A DNA stretch of 9,865 nucleotides from an uncultured Eubacteriales bacterium. GTDB taxonomy: Bacteria; Bacillota; Clostridia; TANB77; CAG-508. How positions within the stretch are numbered: the stretch's first letter is position 1; every line of letters starts with the position of its first letter. The stretch lies in contig CABTXJ010000024.1 of NCBI GenBank assembly GCA_902488785.1, positions 1 through 9,865 of the forward strand. Direction: 5' to 3'. Of the stretch, positions 6,739 through 9,865 are shown one piece after another. A model generated the notes under the pieces. It was not told the origin of the DNA. It searched no databases and saw only the letters and a list, made by a program, of their open reading frames with translations. Both the position numbers and the translations under genes were made by a program.

Positions 6739-8874
6739 TTACACATTTCTCATATCTAATGATATCTTACCATCATCGTCTACTTCTAAAACTTTAGCTT
6801 CAACTAATTGTCCTTCTTTTAATACATCTTCTACCTTGTCTATTCTCCTATTTGCTATTTTAGATATATGTACTAATCCTTCTTTTCCACCACCTAGGTC
6901 TATGAATGCTCCAAAGTTTGCAATTCTTACTACTATTCCTTTAACTTTTTCACCTACTACATATTCATGTGTAAGTATTTCAATCATTTCCATAGCTTGT
7001 TTCATTTTTTCTTCTTCATTAGAATATACTAGTACTAATCCTGTATCTTGAATATCAATTTCTACGCCAGTTTCTTCAATAATCTTATTAATATTTTTTC
7101 CACCAGCTCCAATTAAATCCTTTATCCTATCTACACTAATTTGCTTTTTAGCAATCTTTGGTGCATACTTACTAACTTCTTTTCTAGGTTCTTTAATAGC
7201 CTTATTCATTACTTCGTCTATTATCATTGTTCTAGCTTTTAATGTTTTTGCAAATGCCTCTTCTATTATCTCATATGTTAACCCATCATTTTTGATATCT
7301 ACTTGTATTGCAGTTATACCATCTTTTGTTCCTGCTACCTTAAAGTCCATTTCACCAAAGAAATCTTCTAATCCTTGAATATCTGTAACCATAACATGAC
7401 TTCCATCTTCTTTAGTAAACAGACCTGTAGAAATACCAGCTACCGCTTTTTTTATAGGTACTCCTGCATCCATAAGTGAAAGTGAACTTCCACATACACT
7501 TGCTTGTGAAGTTGATCCATTTGATCCTAATACTTCTGATACAACCCTAATTGCATATGGGAATTCTTCTTTAGAAGGTAATACTGGAATAATTGCTTTT
7601 TCAGCTAAGGCACCATGTCCTATCTCTCTTCTTCCTGCAGATCTTGAAGGTTTTGCTTCACCTACACTAAATCCAGGGAAGTTATAGTGGTGCATATATC
7701 TTTTTGTTTCTTCTTCTTGTATTCCATCTAATCTTTGTTCTTCACTTAGCTTACCTAAAGTTGCTATAGACATAACTTGTGTTTCACCTCTAGAAAATAA
7801 TGCAGAACCATGTACTCTTTCAAGTAATGCTACTTCTGCTGTAAGCTCTCTTACTTCATCAATTGCTCTTTTGTCTACTCTTTTCCCTTCTTCTGTTACT
7901 AATTTCCTTACTGCTTCTTTTTCAAGTTTAGTTGTAGCATCTGATACTATTTTTTTTAGTTCTGTCTCTTCAATATCTTCAGGTATTTCATTTAAACTAT
8001 CTTTTCCTAATAATTTTTCTTCATATAGTTTTTCAATAATAGTTTCTTCTAATTTTGCAATTCCTTCTTGTAGTTTTAACTTATCTTCACCATCTCTTTC
8101 TAAAACTTCTTTCATTTCTTCTAAATAGTTTTCTTTTAAGTATTTTACCATTTGGTCATCTTTCAAAAATGGTGTTCTGTCTATTTCAAATTTTTCTTTT
8201 CCAACTTCTTTTGCTATTTTTTCTGCAAACTCACATACTTTAATTATTTCCTTGTGTCCCTCTTTTATTGCATTTAACATTTCTTCATTTGTAAGTTCAT
8301 TCGCACCTGCTTCAATCATTGTAACCTTTTCTTTAGTTCCTGCAAGTGTTAGATATAGTCTAGATTTTTCTCTTTCATCAAAATTTGGATTTAATACTAC
8401 TTTTCCATCTACTAATCCTACATCAACTCCACCTACTGGCCCGTTAAATGGTATATCAGATATCATACATGATATTACTGATCCTATCATACCTATTACA
8501 TCTGGTTGTACATCTGGATTAACAGATAATACTAATATTTGTATTACCACATCATTTCTTAGTTCACTTGGAAAAAATGGTCTAAGTGGTCTGTCTATAG
8601 CTCTTGCAACTAATATTGACGCATCTGTAGGTTTTCCTTCTCTTTTTAAATATCCACCTGGTATCTTACCTACTGAATATAATTTTTCTTGGTAGTCTAT
8701 TGAAAGTGGGAAAAAGTCTATTCCTTCTTTTGGCTCCTTAGATGCAGTAGCTGCAACTAAAAGAGTTGTACCATCACAATTTATCATTACTGACCCATTT
8801 GCTTGTTTTGCATATTTCCCTATTTCTACTTCTAATGTTCTTCCAGCATATTCTGTTGTATATTTCTTATACAT
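6739..8874 (-). CDS. pnp: Polyribonucleotide nucleotidyltransferase (PNPase)
   Basis: PNPase degrades RNA from the 3' end with phosphate, releasing nucleoside diphosphates, as a cytoplasmic trimer and part of the RNA-decay machinery. The 711-residue protein has the full family layout: first RNase PH domain (about 10-140, with GGYLKREG and DRPLRPFFP), helical linker (about 150-320, rich in Glu/Lys), second RNase PH domain (about 330-550, with RVHGSALFSRGETQ, SRSAGRREIGHG and GSTSQASVCG), KH domain (about 575-635, IGAGGKNINKI at 588-598) and S1 domain (about 640-709, VVRIANFGAFIDLGGGKEGL). Active-site Asp504, Asp510 and Lys512 in EDFFGEMDFK correspond to E. coli D486, D492 and K494. ATG 8874 has AGGAG (8881-8885) 6 nt upstream. 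It follows rpsO, the classical rpsO-pnp order, with a 173-bp gap holding a stem-loop. It is probably transcribed from the rpsO promoter, and ends at the bidirectional terminator. Confidence 0.98.
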   Translation of the reverse strand: MYKKYTTEYAGRTLEVEIGKYAKQANGSVMINCDGTTLLVAATASKEPKEGIDFFPLSIDYQEKLYSVGKIPGGYLKREGKPTDASILVARAIDRPLRPFFPSELRNDVVIQILVLSVNPDVQPDVIGMIGSVISCMISDIPFNGPVGGVDVGLVDGKVVLNPNFDEREKSRLYLTLAGTKEKVTMIEAGANELTNEEMLNAIKEGHKEIIKVCEFAEKIAKEVGKEKFEIDRTPFLKDDQMVKYLKENYLEEMKEVLERDGEDKLKLQEGIAKLEETIIEKLYEEKLLGKDSLNEIPEDIEETELKKIVSDATTKLEKEAVRKLVTEEGKRVDKRAIDEVRELTAEVALLERVHGSALFSRGETQVMSIATLGKLSEEQRLDGIQEEETKRYMHHYNFPGFSVGEAKPSRSAGRREIGHGALAEKAIIPVLPSKEEFPYAIRVVSEVLGSNGSTSQASVCGSSLSLMDAGVPIKKAVAGISTGLFTKEDGSHVMVTDIQGLEDFFGEMDFKVAGTKDGITAIQVDIKNDGLTYEIIEEAFAKTLKARTMIIDEVMNKAIKEPRKEVSKYAPKIAKKQISVDRIKDLIGAGGKNINKIIEETGVEIDIQDTGLVLVYSNEEEKMKQAMEMIEILTHEYVVGEKVKGIVVRIANFGAFIDLGGGKEGLVHISKIANRRIDKVEDVLKEGQLVEAKVLEVDDDGKISLDMRNV

Positions 8875-8990
8875 ATTTATCTCCTATTTATTCTATTATT
8901 ATTTTTTATTTCTTTTATTTTTTAATTTTTTGATTTTTTTCTAAATTTTTAATATATTTCTTTTAGTATATATTATATATTTTTAATAAT

Positions 8991-9035
8991 AAGAAAGCCC
9001 ACAAATAATTGTATATATAATACTATTTGTAGGCT
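8991..9035 (-). terminator. rpsO-pnp intergenic stem-loop: weak terminator, attenuator or RNase site
   Basis: AGCCTACAAATA (9035-9024 on the minus strand) pairs with TATTTGTGGGCT (9007-8996) over 12 bp, around a 16-nt loop that can form four more pairs (GTAT/ATAC). One pair is G-U in minus-strand RNA, but the same position is a C-A mismatch in plus-strand RNA, so the structure belongs to the rpsO-pnp transcript. It starts 12 nt after the rpsO stop. The following TTCTTATTATT is only moderately U-rich, which suggests partial termination or 3'-end protection and processing of rpsO mRNA rather than a full stop. Confidence 0.7.
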
Positions 9036-9047
9036 CTAATTATATAA

Positions 9048-9311
9048 TTATCTTCTTATTGCTAGTTTTTCTTTAACTTCTAAATACTTATGTAAGTCTT
9101 TTTTAGCTAAATAATTAAGAAGATTTCTTCTTTTTCCAACTAATTTTAATAATCCAACTTTTGAATGATTATCTTTTTTATGTACTTTTAAGTGTTCTGT
9201 TATTTCAGTAATTCTTTCTGTAAGTAATGCTATTTGTACTTCTGTAGATCCTGTATCTTTTGAGTCTCTACCGAATTCTTTTATTATTTCTTCTTTTCTT
9301 TCTTTAGTCAT
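9048..9311 (-). CDS. rpsO: 30S ribosomal protein S15
   Basis: S15 is a primary 16S rRNA-binding protein that nucleates the platform of the 30S subunit by gripping the three-way junction of helices 20-22. At 87 residues it is one or two shorter than most. The signature is clear: [14 protein letters not shown] (21-34), [16 protein letters not shown] (40-55) with the RNA-binding Asp47, His49 and Ser50, then KRRNLLNYL (60-68) and the LAIRR end, where most members have LGIRR or LGIRG. ATG 9311 follows a perfect AGGAGG (9318-9323) with a 6-nt spacer. It has its own near-consensus promoter and a structured leader, and lies upstream of pnp, as in very many bacteria. Autoregulation by S15 binding to its leader is known in other groups and is possible here. 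Confidence 0.98.
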   Translation of the reverse strand: MTKERKEEIIKEFGRDSKDTGSTEVQIALLTERITEITEHLKVHKKDNHSKVGLLKLVGKRRNLLNYLAKKDLHKYLEVKEKLAIRR

Positions 9312-9328
9312 TTTATTCCTCCTAACCC

Positions 9329-9375
9329 TCTATATCATAGTAATAAGCTGACTACTTTTAAAACCATGAAATAGA
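9329..9375 (-). promoter_or_regulatory. Candidate S15 autoregulatory leader stem of rpsO
   Basis: In the minus-strand leader, TCTATTTCATGG (9375-9364) pairs with CTATGATATAGA (9340-9329): ten Watson-Crick pairs, one G-U and one U-U mismatch, around a 23-nt loop. The two pairs next to the loop are G-U (9365/9339) followed by G-C (9364/9340), the same kind of step that S15 contacts in 16S rRNA and in known S15-regulated leaders. The stem ends 5 nt before AGGAGG. An alternative hairpin, AGTAGT/ATTACT, competes for two bases of it. The pairing is seen directly; the regulatory role is inference. Confidence 0.5.
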
Positions 9376-9394
9376 TTAATTTAACAATATGTAT

Positions 9395-9423
9395 ATTATA
9401 CTATACTTTCCAATATATATCAA
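9395..9423 (-). promoter_or_regulatory. Promoter of rpsO(-pnp)
   Basis: On the minus strand TTGATA (9423-9418) and TATAAT (9400-9395) are separated by the ideal 17 nt, the best promoter in the window. Transcription should start near 9388, giving a leader of about 77 nt that contains the stem at 9329-9375. The A/T-only stretch between it and the cdaA stop (9424-9491), full of ATTTT repeats, shows no GC-containing terminator for cdaA. Confidence 0.8.
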
Positions 9424-9491
9424 TATTATTATTTTATTTTATTTTAATATATTTTAATTAATTTAATTATTTTAGTTAATTTTATTTTAAG

Positions 9492-9865
9492 TTATTCTTC
9501 ATTATTACCACTATTCATATTACTATTTAAAGTATTTTCTTCATGCACTAAATTTCTTATTAATACTTTTCTTAATGCATCTTCATCTAAGTCAACTATT
9601 AAATTACCTTCTTTTGCAACAGATATTTTTCCTGTTTCTTCTGAAACAACTACTGCTATTGCATCAGAATTTTGTGATATACCAATAGCTGCTCTATGCC
9701 TTGTACCAAATGCCTTATTTACATTTGTATCTGTAGTAAGTGGAAGTATTGAACATGCTGATCTTATCTTCTCATCGCTTATTATAACAGCTCCATCATG
9801 TAATGGTGTGTTTGGTATAAATATATTTCTAAGTAGTTGTACAGATACATCTGCGTTTATTGCAA
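9492..9865 (-). CDS. cdaA: Diadenylate cyclase CdaA, C-terminal part (5' end outside window)
   Basis: CdaA joins two ATP molecules into the second messenger c-di-AMP, which controls potassium and osmolyte transport and cell-wall homeostasis. Only the last 123 residues are present; the N-terminal membrane helices lie beyond the right edge. The DAC domain is unmistakable: FIPNTPLHDGAVII with the catalytic DGA motif (fragment residues 23-25), FGTRHRAAIGIS with the RHR motif (55-57) and VVSEETGKISVAKEGNL (71-87). The closing residues, NSNMNSGNNEE, form a short Asn/Glu-rich tail. This sequence matches the CdaA class rather than DisA or CdaS, because the fragment ends soon after the DAC domain with no DNA-binding part. 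In most Bacillota cdaA is followed by cdaR and glmM, but here the next gene is rpsO, 180 bp away behind its own promoter. Confidence 0.95.
   Translation of the reverse strand, partial: AINADVSVQLLRNIFIPNTPLHDGAVIISDEKIRSACSILPLTTDTNVNKAFGTRHRAAIGISQNSDAIAVVVSEETGKISVAKEGNLIVDLDEDALRKVLIRNLVHEENTLNSNMNSGNNEE

Noticed and set aside
8252..8695. A 147-codon plus-strand open frame within pnp.
   Set aside because: It is antisense to the conserved PNPase core and rich in Ser, Thr and Ile with no family resemblance; it follows from the absence of certain codons in pnp.
1..9865. A Mollicutes-type genetic code (TGA as Trp), suggested by the extreme AT content.
   Set aside because: Tryptophans in all conserved motifs are TGG, and all complete genes end in TAA without needing TGA read-through.

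Overview
This window is a stretch of very AT-rich bacterial chromosome (roughly three quarters A+T by eye) using the standard genetic code. Ordinary AGGAGG-type ribosome binding sites, TTGaNa/TATAAT promoters, an rpsO-pnp pair, a CdaA-type diadenylate cyclase and a DUF4912/GH57 pair all point to a low-GC Bacillota, most likely an anaerobic, gut-type member of the Clostridia. The phylum call is fairly safe; nothing finer is. No rRNA, tRNA, CRISPR array, insertion sequence or prophage is visible.

Left part (1-1849, minus strand): two separately transcribed genes for surface proteins, each with a short Lys-rich cytoplasmic tail and one N-terminal membrane anchor. The first, cut by the window edge, belongs to an unnamed exported family. 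The second carries a C-terminal formylglycine-generating-enzyme (SUMF1/C-type-lectin-like) fold with no cysteine at all, so it is more likely a binding module than an enzyme. A clear intrinsic terminator separates them.

Middle-left (2051-3647, minus strand): a tight two-gene operon, rsmA (16S rRNA dimethyladenosine methyltransferase) then deoD (purine nucleoside phosphorylase). deoD starts with TTG, and its Shine-Dalgarno site is formed by the last sense codons of rsmA. A 276-bp divergent AT-rich region with outward promoters on both strands separates this operon from the next unit.

Middle (3924-6579, plus strand): a DUF4912 protein with a lysine-rich N-terminus, followed by a GH57-family alpha-glucan branching enzyme with all catalytic motifs intact. 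This looks like a small glycogen-branching unit. It ends at a symmetrical hairpin flanked by A and T tracts, which can stop transcription from both converging directions.

Right part (6739-9865, minus strand): cdaA (3' part only), then rpsO and pnp. rpsO has a near-consensus promoter and a leader that can form a long stem just upstream of its Shine-Dalgarno site, with a G-U/G-C pair step of the kind S15 recognises. This is a candidate autoregulatory leader. A second stem-loop sits between rpsO and pnp and pairs better as minus-strand RNA than as plus-strand RNA. These genes tie together ribosome assembly, RNA decay and c-di-AMP synthesis. No clearly new multi-gene system was found; the most promising leads are the rpsO leader, the DUF4912 partner of the branching enzyme and the cysteine-free FGE-fold surface protein.
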